Positions 1 to 9,663 of a stretch of DNA of 64,000 bases are shown in pieces. The stretch is from [Scytonema hofmanni] UTEX 2349 (GTDB lineage Bacteria > Cyanobacteriota > Cyanobacteriia > Cyanobacteriales > Nostocaceae). Numbering within the stretch: the first letter of the stretch is position 1; each line of letters begins with the position of its first letter. The stretch spans positions 1,858,231-1,922,230 of the forward strand of contig NZ_KK073768.1 of the NCBI RefSeq assembly GCF_000582685.1, read 5' to 3'. Made by a program: the position numbers and the translations under genes. The notes beneath the pieces are model-generated. The model was not told the origin of the DNA and made no database searches. It saw only the letters and a program-made list of their open reading frames with translations.

Positions 1-1274
1 GAAGCTTCCCAAGGTGTTTTGCCCATTGCTATGTGCCGTTCCATGTTCTCAATTTCCACAACGGCATCATCAACCAAGTTACCCACCGCTAGCGCTAATC
101 CCAACAAAGTCATATTGTTGAGGGTGTAACCTAAGGCTTGCTGCACAAAAAAGGTCGGAATAATCGACAAAGGCAAAGCTACTGCTGTAATTAATGTTGC
201 TCGCCAGTCTCTCAAAAAGATGAGAATTACTATTACTGCTAGGACTGAGGCTTGAATTAATTCATCAATTGTGCTTTGGTAGGAGTCGCGCACGGGGGTG
301 GCTCTGGTAAAAATTAATTCCACCTTCACATCTTGGGGAAGTGTTTTTTGCAGTTCTTCTAACGCTGCTTTCACTCCTTCTTCTACCGTCACTGTGACAC
401 TACCTGTACTCCGCAATACTTGGAAGGCTACCACAGGTTTGTTATTCAACCGTGCAGCTTGACGAATATCACCAAACTTATCTTCTACCGTCCCCAAACT
501 AGATAAACGGACAGAACCACCATTAGGTAAGACAATTTCGTAATTTGTCAAGTCTTTGACGCTTTTGGCACTACCTAGAGTGCGGATACTTTGTTCGCTA
601 CCGCCAACTTCAGCGCGTCCACCAGGTAAGTTAACGTTAAAAGTACGTACTTGGTCGTTTACCTGGGTAGCGGTGATACCAAGAGATTGTAAACGATTTG
701 GGTCAAGGTTAATCCGGATTTCTCGGTCAACTCCACCTATACGTTTAACTTGCCCCACTCCCTTGACTGATAATAAAGCGCGGCTGATAGTTTGGTCTAC
801 GAGGTTACTTAATTCTTCTACAGAAAGCTTGCTGGATGTAACAGCGTAGGTAACGATGGGACCACCAGCAAAATCCACACGTTCGACGATTGGATCGTTG
901 ATATCTTGGGGTAAATCTTGACGAATTTGGGAAATTGCATTGCGGACATCATTGGTAGCGCGATCGCTATTTGTCCCCAAAATAAAAGTTATTGTCGTCT
1001 TCGAGGAACCATCGGTAACTGTCGAACGCAATTCATCGATGTTTCCTAACCCAGCAACAGCATCTTCTATTTTTTTCGTTACTTGCGATTCAAGTTCCGC
1101 AGGACCGGCACCTGGTTGGGTAACGCTCACCGAAACTGTTGGTACATCAATATTTGGGTTAGTATCAATTCCCAAACTAGTGAAGGAGAACCAACCGATT
1201 ATTGTCAACATTAAAAATATAACTATCGTCGGGACAGGTTTTTTGATTGCCCAAGCCGAAATATTGAAAGACAT
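1..1274 (-). CDS. RND efflux transporter (AcrB/MexB-type), C-terminus beyond window
   Basis: This is the N-terminal part (about 424 residues) of an inner-membrane RND pump that exports drugs or other compounds using the proton gradient. Translation from the ATG at 1274 gives MSFNISAWAIKKPVPTIVIF, the usual first membrane helix. It continues into the periplasmic porter domain, with motifs such as GVGQV and QIRQDLPQDI, and then into the second membrane block near position 250 of the window, ending in the VDDAVVEIENMERHM segment typical of helix 4. The gene leaves the window at position 1. The adaptor gene lies 106 bases upstream on the same strand, so the two form an efflux operon. No outer-membrane partner is visible. 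Confidence 0.93.
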   Translation of the reverse strand, partial: MSFNISAWAIKKPVPTIVIFLMLTIIGWFSFTSLGIDTNPNIDVPTVSVSVTQPGAGPAELESQVTKKIEDAVAGLGNIDELRSTVTDGSSKTTITFILGTNSDRATNDVRNAISQIRQDLPQDINDPIVERVDFAGGPIVTYAVTSSKLSVEELSNLVDQTISRALLSVKGVGQVKRIGGVDREIRINLDPNRLQSLGITATQVNDQVRTFNVNLPGGRAEVGGSEQSIRTLGSAKSVKDLTNYEIVLPNGGSVRLSSLGTVEDKFGDIRQAARLNNKPVVAFQVLRSTGSVTVTVEEGVKAALEELQKTLPQDVKVELIFTRATPVRDSYQSTIDELIQASVLAVIVILIFLRDWRATLITAVALPLSIIPTFFVQQALGYTLNNMTLLGLALAVGNLVDDAVVEIENMERHIAMGKTPWEA

Positions 1275-1380
1275 ATAAATTTTGGTAGTTGTTAGTTGTT
1301 GGTTGTTAGTTGATGGTTGTTGGTTGACGGTTATCGACTATGGACTTAACCACTATCAACTATCCATTAACCACTAACCA
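1275..1380. repeat. Short tandem heptamer repeats (TTGTTAG/CAACTAT type)
   Basis: The gap between adaptor and pump is filled by degenerate heptamers such as TTAGTTG, TTGGTTG and the complementary CAACTAT/CCACTAA. These are cyanobacterial short tandemly repeated repetitive sequences. Similar tracts lie before ftsI (about 11115-11240), before obgE (25180-25380) and near 30000. Confidence 0.7.
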
Positions 1381-2907
1381 CTATCTATTGACTACGCGCA
1401 CTTTATCGCCATCTTTGATGTAACCTGCGCCATCAACAACTAGGCGATCGCCTACTTTTACACCTTTTTTAATTTCCACCCTGCCACCAATGAGAATTTC
1501 TCCTACTTCTACTTTCACAGCACGTACTATGTCTTCACCCGATAGGATGAATACACTTGCACTACCATCAGGTTGCGGTAATACAGCTTTTTGTGGTGCT
1601 GCCATCCCTACCGCTGTATTAGTAGTAATCACCGCACGGGCAAACATTCCAGGTTTGAGTAAATTTGTCTGGGGTAAGTCAATTTTGACGGTTGCTTCAC
1701 GTCTTTGCTGATTGATCACCGGTTGTATCTCTCTAACTCGTCCTTGCAAGCGTACACGGTTATCTTGCTCTGAGGTAATTTGCGCCGGTGCGTCAATTTT
1801 TACTTGTGGTAATTGAGTTTCGGGAACCAGCGCTTGAAGTTCTAGCCTGCCATCATTAATAATGGAAAAGAGCCTTTGGGGTGCTGAGTTGTTAGTTCCA
1901 TTCTGCATTCCATTTTGGGCAGCTTGCGGTGGAATTCCGGTCATATCGCCAACTCTAACTAGTTTCTCAGCTATAAGTCCGGAAACTGGCGATCGCACCG
2001 CAGTTTGTCCTTGCTGAGTTTTCAGTTGTTGAACTTGAGCATTACTACTCTTGACAGCAGCTTGGGCGCTGTTAATGTTAGCTTGAGCAATGTTGACATT
2101 TGCTTGGGCAGCTCTAACACCAGCTTGAGCGCTCTTGACATTTTCTTCGGCACTTTTGATGTTTGCTTCGGCAAGACGCACGGCTTCTGTTGCTGTGGCT
2201 ACAGTTGTTGTCCGAGTCAAGAGTTCTTGCTTGCTAATTGCCCCTGCATTTGCTAATTGTTGATAGCTTCGGAGATTTTGCGTAGCTTCTTCTAACCTTG
2301 CCTTAGCTTGACCCAAATCTGCTTGTCTTTGCTGGACGATCGCCTGATTTGATGCCACAGTTGCTTGACTAGTGGCTACATCTGCCTGTTTTGATGCTAG
2401 CTCGGCTTCTTGAGAACCTACATTTGCCTGCTTTGATTCCACATCAGCTCTTGCTTGACGAATTTGGTCTTGCAATATTGAATCATCCAGAATTGCCAAA
2501 ACTTGACCTTGTTTAACTGAATCTCCTTCTTTTACTAAGACTTGTTTGATTTGCAAGCCATTTGTGAGCGGTAATACCGGAATCAAATCACGCGCTGTTA
2601 TAGTACCTGTAGTATTTAGAACACGGGCAACGCGAGTAGTTTCAACCGGAGCGACGGTGACTGTCATTGAGGGGGCAACACTTGCGGCAGGTTTAGTTGC
2701 TACCGGGTTTTGTTGACCAGCGGAACGATTAGCTAATAAACGCATTCCCCCGAAAGCGATCGCTATTCCCAAAGTAGTACCCAGCAATAGCGGTAATAGC
2801 CAAGGACGCGATCGCCGACTAACGCGATCTTCCTCAAAGTCAGCATTCTCGAATTCCGAAACTTCTTCCACCTCAATATCTGAAAACTTTTCCTCCCTCA
2901 CAGTCAT
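1381..2907 (-). CDS. RND efflux periplasmic adaptor (HlyD/MexA-type membrane fusion protein)
   Basis: The adaptor links the RND pump to an outer-membrane channel. One membrane anchor lies near residues 40-60 (LLPLLLGTTLGIAIAFGG). A biotinyl-lipoyl half-motif follows, then a long alanine/glutamine-rich coiled-coil hairpin of about 170 residues with repeated AQA/SAQA units, then the second lipoyl half (VRSPVSGLIAEKLVRVGD), a beta barrel and a membrane-proximal domain. I chose the ATG at 2907 (MTVREEK), which is preceded by GGAGGG. An in-frame TTG at 2925 would add six residues and has no ribosome site. The coiled coil is longer than in typical MexA, as is common in cyanobacterial members. It is followed by the pump gene. 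Confidence 0.92.
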   Translation of the reverse strand: MTVREEKFSDIEVEEVSEFENADFEEDRVSRRSRPWLLPLLLGTTLGIAIAFGGMRLLANRSAGQQNPVATKPAASVAPSMTVTVAPVETTRVARVLNTTGTITARDLIPVLPLTNGLQIKQVLVKEGDSVKQGQVLAILDDSILQDQIRQARADVESKQANVGSQEAELASKQADVATSQATVASNQAIVQQRQADLGQAKARLEEATQNLRSYQQLANAGAISKQELLTRTTTVATATEAVRLAEANIKSAEENVKSAQAGVRAAQANVNIAQANINSAQAAVKSSNAQVQQLKTQQGQTAVRSPVSGLIAEKLVRVGDMTGIPPQAAQNGMQNGTNNSAPQRLFSIINDGRLELQALVPETQLPQVKIDAPAQITSEQDNRVRLQGRVREIQPVINQQRREATVKIDLPQTNLLKPGMFARAVITTNTAVGMAAPQKAVLPQPDGSASVFILSGEDIVRAVKVEVGEILIGGRVEIKKGVKVGDRLVVDGAGYIKDGDKVRVVNR

Positions 2908-2925
2908 CCCTCCAGAAGTACCCAA

Positions 2926-3423
2926 ATAACAATAGTGATATTCGCTTAAAAAAACTTTAAATTAATTATCGTATATTAACTATGACTCATCACCTAGGCT
3001 TATGGCTGTATCGGCTCGGAAAATCTACCCATGACAATAGTCATATTTTGGGGACTGGGGACTAGGGAAAATATTTCTTCTTTCTTGCCCTTTACCCTTT
3101 AACCTTTAACCTTTACCCCTCTTTCTTGCCCAATGCCCAATGCCCAATTCTTCTGGAACTTTGCGCTTCTAGGAGAGCATCGCCTATGCTGTGATAGACA
3201 CATCAGGGAAGAGGACACCCATAAATGCGATCGCATTCATCGCTCCTAGTACAGGTCGGCGGAAATAAAGCTACCATTCAAAATATCCAAAAAGTCTCCT
3301 ATATAAGCCTTTTGACTTTTGACTTTTGACTTTTGACTTCCGTCTTGTGTTCCTAGACAAATCTGCGTACTCAATTCCAGCAAATGCCTCCCCAATTATT
3401 TAATTTTGGCAATAAATAATACT
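2926..3423. other. Intergenic region with short repeats, no gene seen
   Basis: The region holds tandem short repeats (GCCCAAT units near 3125-3150, TTTTGAC units near 3308-3338) and HIP1-type sites. A stretch at 3246-3340 beginning CTAGTACAGGTCGGCGG resembles one at about 51919-51992 (CTAGCACAAGTCGGCG). Both are followed by a TTTTGACTTTT tract, so this is another interspersed repeat family. I see no convincing coding sequence. Confidence 0.5.
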
Positions 3424-4329
3424 ATGTTCAATGCGACTGAAATTTTGATTGATGCTTTTGTCAAGCAAATTCGAGAAGGCTACCACCGCACTTACGGCTG
3501 CTCAAAAAATGACTACCAGGACATCATAGCTTGGGCGGGCAACATGGCTTTAGAAAACATTGCCAATAGCGATGCTCTATATCACAATGTTGAACATTCT
3601 GTCTTAGTCACCCTTGTGGGACAGGAAATTCTCCGAGGCAAACATATCCGTGAAGGTGGTGTTAAGAGTGAAGACTGGTTGCATTATGTCATCTCCTTAC
3701 TGTGTCATGACATCGGCTATGTCAAAGGAGTTTGCCGAGAAGACCGAGAAACCGAAAACTTGTATGCCACAGGTAAAAATGGGCAAATGATTACTCTTCA
3801 TCCGGGTGCTTCGGATGCCAGCCTCACACCGTATCATGTTGATCGAGCAAAACTATTCATTGATGAGCGTTTTGGCGGTCACGGGTTGATAGATTCTGAG
3901 GTAATTAAGACTAACATTGAATTGACTCGCTTTCCAGTGCCTGCGGCAGAGGATCATCAAGGTACAAGTAACTTTGCTGGCTTAGTGCGTGCTGCCGATT
4001 TGATTGGACAATTAAGCGATCCACGTTACTTACGGAAAATTACTTCTTTATTCTACGAGTTTGAAGAAACGGGAATGAATAAGGTTTTGGGTTATAAAAC
4101 TCCTGCCGATTTGCGAAAAAACTACGCTAAGTTTTACTGGAATGGCGTATATCCTTATATTAAAGAAGGACTGCATTATTTGTCTTTGACACAGCAGGGA
4201 AAACAAATTGTAGCTAATCTTTATTCAAATGTATTTGTTGTAGAACACGAAAAACAACAAGAAGAACGATACTTAGAAGAGTTAGGAGAGACGCGATTAA
4301 CCGCGTCTCTACAGGAGCAGCGGAGTTAG
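3424..4329 (+). CDS. HD-domain metal-dependent phosphohydrolase
   Basis: A cytoplasmic phosphohydrolase of about 301 residues. YHNVEHSVLV and LLCHDIGYVKG carry the metal-binding His and His-Asp pairs. Their form recalls class I cyclic-nucleotide phosphodiesterases (YHNxxH and HDxxH), so a nucleotide phosphodiester substrate is possible but not shown. I take the ATG at 3424; an in-frame TTG at 3406 would add six residues. The C-terminus is unusual. Its last codons (ETRLTASLQEQRS) are encoded by a copy of the palindromic repeat at 4287-4310, which suggests a repeat insertion replaced or extended the original end of the gene. It stands alone between the efflux operon and the ABC permease. Confidence 0.82.
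   Translation: MFNATEILIDAFVKQIREGYHRTYGCSKNDYQDIIAWAGNMALENIANSDALYHNVEHSVLVTLVGQEILRGKHIREGGVKSEDWLHYVISLLCHDIGYVKGVCREDRETENLYATGKNGQMITLHPGASDASLTPYHVDRAKLFIDERFGGHGLIDSEVIKTNIELTRFPVPAAEDHQGTSNFAGLVRAADLIGQLSDPRYLRKITSLFYEFEETGMNKVLGYKTPADLRKNYAKFYWNGVYPYIKEGLHYLSLTQQGKQIVANLYSNVFVVEHEKQQEERYLEELGETRLTASLQEQRS
4287..4310. repeat. Palindromic repeat inside the end of the HD gene
   Basis: AGAGACGCG and CGCGTCTCT form a nine-base stem around ATTAAC. This is the same AGAGACG...CGTCTCT core found in many gaps of this window, here translated in frame as ETRLTASLQ. Confidence 0.75.
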
Positions 4330-4423
4330 GAGTTAAGAATTATGAAACATAAATTACAAATAAGTAAAAAAGTTTCATAATCTCATGTCCGTTTAATTAA
4401 CACTAATAAAAACATCGCAATGT

Positions 4424-4510
4424 TCGTAGAGACGTTCCGCCGGAACGTCTTTACAGAGACATTCCGCCGGAACGTCTTTACAGAAACGTTCCGCCGGAAC
4501 GTCTTTACAA
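4424..4510. repeat. Triple tandem copy of the GACGTTCCGCCGGAACGTC palindrome
   Basis: Three successive palindromes of about 28 bases (GAGACGTTCCGCCGGAACGTC and variants) separated by TTTACAGA. They belong to the dispersed family that also occurs near 30730, 39370-39430, 55680, 55790, 60357 and 62967. The remaining DNA of the gap 4330-4651 holds GCCCAAT tandem repeats and no gene. Confidence 0.8.
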
Positions 4511-4651
4511 TTGTAAGTAATAAACCTGACATGATATAATTCATAAATTCAAAGAGCAGTTAGTGGATAGTAGATAGTGAAAATTTAAAGAGGGGAAATG
4601 CCCAATGCCCAATGCCCAATACCCAATGCCCACTAACAACCAACAAATATT

Positions 4652-5767
4652 ATGAATTGGTGGCAAAGACTCAAGAAAAATCCCTTGGCGCGATTTGGCG
4701 CAATTTTGCTATTAGTTTTTTATGTGGCAGTAATCGCAGCTGATTTCATCGCTCCTTACGACCCATATGTGACACAAGCAAATGGTTCGCTCCTGCCACC
4801 TACTCAAGTTTATTGGTTTTCTAAATCGGGGCAGTTTATCGGTCCTCATGTTTATCCGACGACCCAAGGAGACACAAATTTAGAAACGGGTAAACGAGAA
4901 CTAATCGTAGACCGCAGTAAGCCTTCACCTTTACGTTTATTCGTTCAAGGTTCAGAGTACCATTTGTTTCAGCTTAGTTTTCCCGTACCGCCCAAATGGG
5001 ACGAAGTGACAATAATTCCAGGTATTCCACTCAATTGGCATTTGTTTGGCACAACCGATAATGTCAAATTCAATTTTTTGGGTACTGATGACCAAGGTCG
5101 CGACCAATTCACTCGCTTGTTGTATGGTGGTCGTATTAGTTTATTTATTGGAATTATCGGTGTCCTGATTACTTTTCCCCTTGGTCTGTTCTTTGGGGGA
5201 ATTTCTGGTTATTTCGGCGGTTGGACTGATAGCATAATCATGCGTTTAGCTGAAGTGTTGATGACGTTTCCTAGTATTTATCTTTTGGTGAGTTTAGGGG
5301 CAGTATTACCTGCTGGTTTAAGTAGCACGCAGAACTTTTTGCTAATAGTATTGATTACTTCAGTTATTAGTTGGGCTGGGTTAGCGCGGGTAATTCGCGG
5401 ACAGGTACTCTCAATTAAAGAGCGAGAGTTTGTCCAAGCTGCGCGGGCAATGGGTGGTAAGCCAATTTATATTATTCTCCGTCACGTTTTGCCGCAAACT
5501 GCAACTTATATAATTATCGCTGCTACGCTTTCAGTTCCTAGCTTTATTGGGGCAGAAGCGGTACTTAGTCTCATTGGCTTGGGTATTAAACCACCCGATC
5601 CTTCTTGGGGTAATATGCTTTCTTTGGCAAGCAATGCTTCGATTTTGGTACTGCAACCTTGGCTAATTTGGCCCCCTGCTATACTGATTATTCTGACAGT
5701 GCTGGCTTTCAATTTGCTCGGTGATGGTTTAAGGGATGCCCTTGATCCGCGTAGTTTGCGAAGGTAA
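4652..5767 (+). CDS. Peptide/nickel-type ABC transporter permease (DppC/OppC family)
   Basis: An inner-membrane permease of the dipeptide/oligopeptide importer class, 371 residues. It has an N-terminal helix (FGAILLLVFYVAVIAADFIAP), a periplasmic loop longer than usual at residues 35-145, and the DppC core with LGTDDQGRDQFTRLLYGGRIS. The EAA loop (ARAMGGKPIYIILRHVLPQ), which contacts the ATPase, follows, then PSWGNMLS and DGLRDALDPR at the end. No binding protein, DppB partner or ATPase is adjacent. Likely partners (a binding protein and DppB) lie at 52710-55650, about 47 kb away, so the transporter genes appear dispersed. Confidence 0.93.
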   Translation: MNWWQRLKKNPLARFGAILLLVFYVAVIAADFIAPYDPYVTQANGSLLPPTQVYWFSKSGQFIGPHVYPTTQGDTNLETGKRELIVDRSKPSPLRLFVQGSEYHLFQLSFPVPPKWDEVTIIPGIPLNWHLFGTTDNVKFNFLGTDDQGRDQFTRLLYGGRISLFIGIIGVLITFPLGLFFGGISGYFGGWTDSIIMRLAEVLMTFPSIYLLVSLGAVLPAGLSSTQNFLLIVLITSVISWAGLARVIRGQVLSIKEREFVQAARAMGGKPIYIILRHVLPQTATYIIIAATLSVPSFIGAEAVLSLIGLGIKPPDPSWGNMLSLASNASILVLQPWLIWPPAILIILTVLAFNLLGDGLRDALDPRSLRR

Positions 5768-6087
5768 GTTTTTTGTTGTTGAAGTTGGGCGATCGCTTTT
5801 TCATTATCTAACAATTTATAAATTAGATATAGGCGTAGAAATTAAATATGCGTTAGAACCTGTAGAGACGTAGCACTGCTACGTCTCTACATTGTTTTTC
5901 ACAACGAGCGTGTCTATTTGATAGAGTGGGTGGTGTTTTGTGCGATCGCATTCAAGAAAAAGAGCGATCGCAATAATAGATATCAACCGAATTTAAATAT
6001 GGGTTATCCAAAACCTGTAGAGACGTAGCACTGCTACGTCTCTACATTTTTATTTCATGCTTAAGCCAAAAGGCTCACCCTCTTAAC
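5768..6087. repeat. Intergenic region with two copies of a palindromic repeat
   Basis: Two copies of one repeat unit lie at about 5822-5901 and 5978-6050. Each has an AT-rich leader containing AAATATG(C/G)GTTA, then the perfect palindrome GTAGAGACGTAGCACTGCTACGTCTCTAC or a near-identical form. The centre (AGCACTGCT) differs from the TTCCGCCGGAA centre of other copies, yet both halves of the stem match each other. No gene is seen. Confidence 0.75.
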
Positions 6088-8382
6088 TTAAGATTCCATC
6101 ACTTCTGCTGTCTTCTTTCTATCCAACTTCAGAAACAATACTCCCAAAGGTGGCAAACACAAATCCAGAGAATAAGGACGATTGTGCAACGACCAATTAT
6201 CAGTCCACTTACCACCTAAATTGCCCATATTGCTGCCACCATATTGACGCGCATCACTATTAAACAACTCAGTATAAAATCCCGGTTCCGGTACACCGAT
6301 GCGATAATGAGAATGCGGTTGCGGTGTGAAGTTGCAAACAGCAATAATGAAATCATCAGAATCTTTATCGCGACGAATAAAGAAAACCACGCTATGACGG
6401 TTGTCGCTACAATCAATCCACTCAAACCCAGCTTGAGCAAAATCTTGGTTATATAAAGCTGGTTCCGAGCGATAAAGATGATTCAAATCGGTGAAAAACT
6501 GTTTTAACTGTTGGTGTGGCTCATGCTGAAATAATTGCCATTCTAAATCACTCCAAACATTCCACTCACTCCACTGCCCAAACTCCATGCTCATAAACAT
6601 GGTTTTCTTACCTGGATGGGCAAACATATAGCTAAATAAACAACGCACATTAGCGAATTTCTGCCATCTATCTCCGGGCATCTTGCCAATGATATTGCTC
6701 TTACCATGCACCACTTCATCATGTGACAGTGCCAACATGAAGTTCTCACTGTGGTGATACCACATACTAAAGGTGATGTTGTTTTGATGGAACTGACGGA
6801 ACCAAGGGTCCATGCTGAAGTAATCCAGCATGTCGTGCATCCAGCCCATGTTCCACTTTAAGTTAAAGCCCAGTCCCCCTGTGTAGGTGGGCCAAGATAC
6901 CATCGGCCAAGAGGTAGATTCTTCGGCAATTGAGAGAATGCCGGGAAAATAGCTGAAAATAGTGTGATTTGTCTGACGCAGAAAATCTGCTGCTTCGATG
7001 TTTTCTCTACCACCGTATTGGTTTGTTACCCATTCACCTGGTTTGCGGCAATAGTCAAGATAAAGCATCGAGGCGACAGCATCAACACGAATTCCGTCAA
7101 TGTGGTATTTGTCAAACCAAAACAGAGCATTTGCTACTAAGAAATTCCTGACTTCGTTGCGGCTGTAGTTGAAGACAAGAGTACCCCATTCTTTATGTTC
7201 GCCTTTGCGGGGGTCGGCGTGTTCATAAAGGTGAGAGCCATCAAAGAAGGCTAAACCATGTCCATCTTTGGGAAAGTGACCGGGAACCCAATCGACAATC
7301 ACGCCAATACCGTTTTCATGGCATTGGTCAACAAAATACATGAAATCTTCCGGGGTACCAAAACGCGAGGTGGGGGCAAAGTATCCGGTTACTTGATAGC
7401 CCCAAGAGCCATCAAAAGGATGCTCGGCAACTGGTAGCATTTCAATATGGGTGTATCCCAACTCTTTGACGTAGGGAATGAGTCGCTCTGCTAATTCCCG
7501 GTAGGTGAGGAAGCGTGCGCCTGGGTTAAGTTCGGAAACAGAAACTGGGGGCTGAATTTCACCATTAGGTAGCTTGGCAGGTTCGGAGCTGGAAGCGTGT
7601 AACCAAGAGCCTAAATGCATTTCGTAAACGGAAATTGGCTGGGTGAGGGGGTCGGTCTGGCGACGTTTTTCCATCCACTCTTCGTCACCCCAGCTATAAT
7701 TATTTAAGTCGGTGACAATCGATGCGGTTTTGGGGCGGACTTCTTGTTGAAAGCCGTAAGGGTCAGATTTTTCGTAAATATGTCCTTCAAAATTTTTGAT
7801 TTCATATTTGTAATGCTCTCCTACTCCAAGTTCGGGAATAAATAATTCCCAAACGCCGGTGACACCTTTCCGCATTTGGTTTTTGCGTCCGTCCCAGTTG
7901 TTGAAGTCTCCCAATACGGAAGCGTTCCGGGCGTTGGGTGCCCAAACTGCAAAATAAACGCCTTTTACGCCGTCTATTTCGGTGGTGTGCGCTCCCAATT
8001 TCTCGTAAATGCGGTGATGGTTGCCTTCGCTAAACAGGTGTAAATCGAATTCTGTCAAGTTTGGAGAACGAAAGGCGTAAGGATCGTAGGTGACACGTTC
8101 GTGTTCTCCTTCTTTGATGCGTAACTGGTAGTTTGCTAGTTCTGAAACTTCAATCGTGCATTCAAAGAAGTGAGGATCGTGTACTGCTTCCATTGGGTAT
8201 TCTTTACGTTCTTCAGGAAGCACTACCCAAGCTGCACTCGCATTTGGTAGGTAGGCTCGCACAGCCCAGACGTTTTTACCATTTTGTTCGATGAGGTGGG
8301 AACCAAGTATTTCAAAGGGGTCGTGATGCTGGTTCCCAATTATGCGGTTAACCTGTTCTGGAGCGATCGTGGTCATGGACAT
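6088..8382 (-). CDS. glgB: 1,4-alpha-glucan branching enzyme
   Basis: Glycogen branching enzyme of family GH13. It cuts alpha-1,4-glucan and re-attaches the fragment as an alpha-1,6 branch during storage glycogen synthesis in the cytoplasm. The 764 residues carry an N-terminal extension and CBM48 module (FAVWAPNARNASVLGDFNNW near 145), the central barrel, and a C-terminal beta domain. Catalytic residues are the nucleophile D434 in GIRVDAVASM, the acid E487 or E488 in IAEEST, and D555 in LSHDEVVHGK. Length and motifs are normal for the cyanobacterial enzyme. The start has an AGGTAG five bases upstream. A small membrane-protein gene lies upstream on the same strand. Confidence 0.97.
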   Translation of the reverse strand: MSMTTIAPEQVNRIIGNQHHDPFEILGSHLIEQNGKNVWAVRAYLPNASAAWVVLPEERKEYPMEAVHDPHFFECTIEVSELANYQLRIKEGEHERVTYDPYAFRSPNLTEFDLHLFSEGNHHRIYEKLGAHTTEIDGVKGVYFAVWAPNARNASVLGDFNNWDGRKNQMRKGVTGVWELFIPELGVGEHYKYEIKNFEGHIYEKSDPYGFQQEVRPKTASIVTDLNNYSWGDEEWMEKRRQTDPLTQPISVYEMHLGSWLHASSSEPAKLPNGEIQPPVSVSELNPGARFLTYRELAERLIPYVKELGYTHIEMLPVAEHPFDGSWGYQVTGYFAPTSRFGTPEDFMYFVDQCHENGIGVIVDWVPGHFPKDGHGLAFFDGSHLYEHADPRKGEHKEWGTLVFNYSRNEVRNFLVANALFWFDKYHIDGIRVDAVASMLYLDYCRKPGEWVTNQYGGRENIEAADFLRQTNHTIFSYFPGILSIAEESTSWPMVSWPTYTGGLGFNLKWNMGWMHDMLDYFSMDPWFRQFHQNNITFSMWYHHSENFMLALSHDEVVHGKSNIIGKMPGDRWQKFANVRCLFSYMFAHPGKKTMFMSMEFGQWSEWNVWSDLEWQLFQHEPHQQLKQFFTDLNHLYRSEPALYNQDFAQAGFEWIDCSDNRHSVVFFIRRDKDSDDFIIAVCNFTPQPHSHYRIGVPEPGFYTELFNSDARQYGGSNMGNLGGKWTDNWSLHNRPYSLDLCLPPLGVLFLKLDRKKTAEVMES

Positions 8383-8599
8383 GAAGCTACCTACGTGAGA
8401 TATGGTGATTGAGTAAATCGACTTTTTTAATATCTATATATATTCTTTACATTTATTTGCAGATTTTGTCGCCACTGTTTTCGGTCTTCACCAATGAATT
8501 CTTCTTTCGGCTTTGTTGTGGCGAGAAAAAAAGCAGATAAAGAAAACAGATGATGCGCTCCTAGTTTTCAGGTGATGGAAATTAAAGAAAAATTTAACG

Positions 8600-8929
8600 T
8601 TACAAGTTTAAAAAGGGAAAAACCTGAAGTAATGCTTTACGGATGCGAAGCAAGAAAACTTGTTGGCGAATTTTGGTAGTCAGTTTTGGTGGTGGACTGG
8701 TTTGCAACTGGGTAAGCAGTTCTGCGTATTCGGTGGCAGTTAAAGATTTGCCATCAACAGGCGATCGCGCTTCTATAATTATCTCCGTTCGCAATATCTC
8801 TTCGGGTGTATCCTCTGGCGGCGGTAATGCTATCACTAATGTTCCCACGCTAATTAACCACACTAAAATACTAGTGCTGATGCTGACCACAAAAAATATT
8901 ATCGTTTTTCTCGCTTTCACTCTCCCCAT
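8600..8929 (-). CDS. Small conserved membrane protein, function unknown
   Basis: A 109-residue protein with one N-terminal membrane helix (IIFFVVSISTSILVWLISVG). A soluble part with PPPEDTPEEILRTEI follows, then a basic C-terminal stretch ending LLQVFPFLNL. The N-terminus (MGRVKARK) is basic, so the soluble part is probably outside the cytoplasm. I do not recognise a named domain, but the composition, clear start and place upstream of glgB on the same strand (about 220 bases) support a real gene. It could be a cyanobacteria-specific family. Confidence 0.65.
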   Translation of the reverse strand: MGRVKARKTIIFFVVSISTSILVWLISVGTLVIALPPPEDTPEEILRTEIIIEARSPVDGKSLTATEYAELLTQLQTSPPPKLTTKIRQQVFLLRIRKALLQVFPFLNL

Positions 8930-9150
8930 CTGGGCACTTAATATTTAATCTATAAACTGCTTTACCGTACTCATACTTTCATATTCCTAATCTTCTCACG
9001 CTTTGGTTGCGACTTGCTGCTAGTCAAATTTTTCAAATAAAATTTATTATAAGTATATTTACGTAAAAGCGAAATGCTACTTCTAAAGAAAGAAAGAAAA
9101 ATAAAAATCTGGCAAAGTCAAGCATCATTACCCGGTCATCTTTCCATCTC

Positions 9151-9248
9151 ATACCAATTATTTATAACGATGCGAGGGTGAATTACGATCGTTGTAAATC
9201 TGTGCATACGTTACATGTAACATCTCTATGGATATCGATAATTGGTAT
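9151..9248. mobile_element. MITE-like element with 11-bp inverted ends ATACCAATTAT
   Basis: ATACCAATTAT at 9151-9161 is exactly mirrored by ATAATTGGTAT at 9238-9248. The 98-bp unit has no coding capacity. The related element at 49091-49231 has ATACCA-type ends and a similar GAAGATGCG/ACGATGCG motif next to its left end. Confidence 0.6.
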
Positions 9249-9434
9249 CGGGAATAGATTATGGGAAATACTCAAGAGCAACTGCCAGTCAGCGTGATTA
9301 TTTTTTTGTCACTTTCAAGCATTCAAGCATTTAGCCTAGCAAAACTGAGGCTGTAAAGGATTATACCCGTAAACAAGTCTATTTCTTGGACTGAACTTCT
9401 TTTTTAAGCCTAGAGTTCATTTGGTAAGACTAAT

Positions 9435-9523
9435 TTATTAGTTACAACAAAACATGGGCGGACACTTAGTGGCGACGAAGATCGTTTTTACTAGTGTCCT
9501 CCTCTTGTTGTACTGACTAATAT
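9435..9523. ncRNA. Candidate structured RNA or hairpin element
   Basis: TATTAGTTACAACAAAAC...GGACACTTAGT on one side pairs with ACTAGTGTCC...CTTGTTGTACTGACTAATA on the other. This gives a stem of about 33 positions with a few bulges around a 20-base loop. Another small stem with GGCGCCC lies just downstream (about 9530-9545). No inverted-repeat transposon ends or coding potential were recognised, so a non-coding RNA or degenerate MITE are both possible. Confidence 0.35.
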
Positions 9524-9663
9524 TTTAGTGCGCTCTTAGGGCGCCCCAAGCTTTTAATCATCAAAAATTTGATAGTACGCTTGAACTTACTCAACTAAGT
9601 ATGATGTAGTGAGGAGCGCTGCTAATCACCTGCTTTGTGAGCTTTGTGCGAGTAAGACTATAT

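Larger units (their letters stand above)
8930..9663. other. Long intergenic region with a MITE and a long hairpin
   Basis: No coding sequence is convincing here. The region contains a MITE-like element at 9151-9248 and a long imperfect hairpin at 9435-9523, listed separately. The rest is AT-rich. Confidence 0.55.

Noticed and set aside
8643..8948. A plus-strand frame of 101 codons opposite the small membrane protein
   Set aside because: The minus-strand frame has a proper start, membrane helix and better composition.
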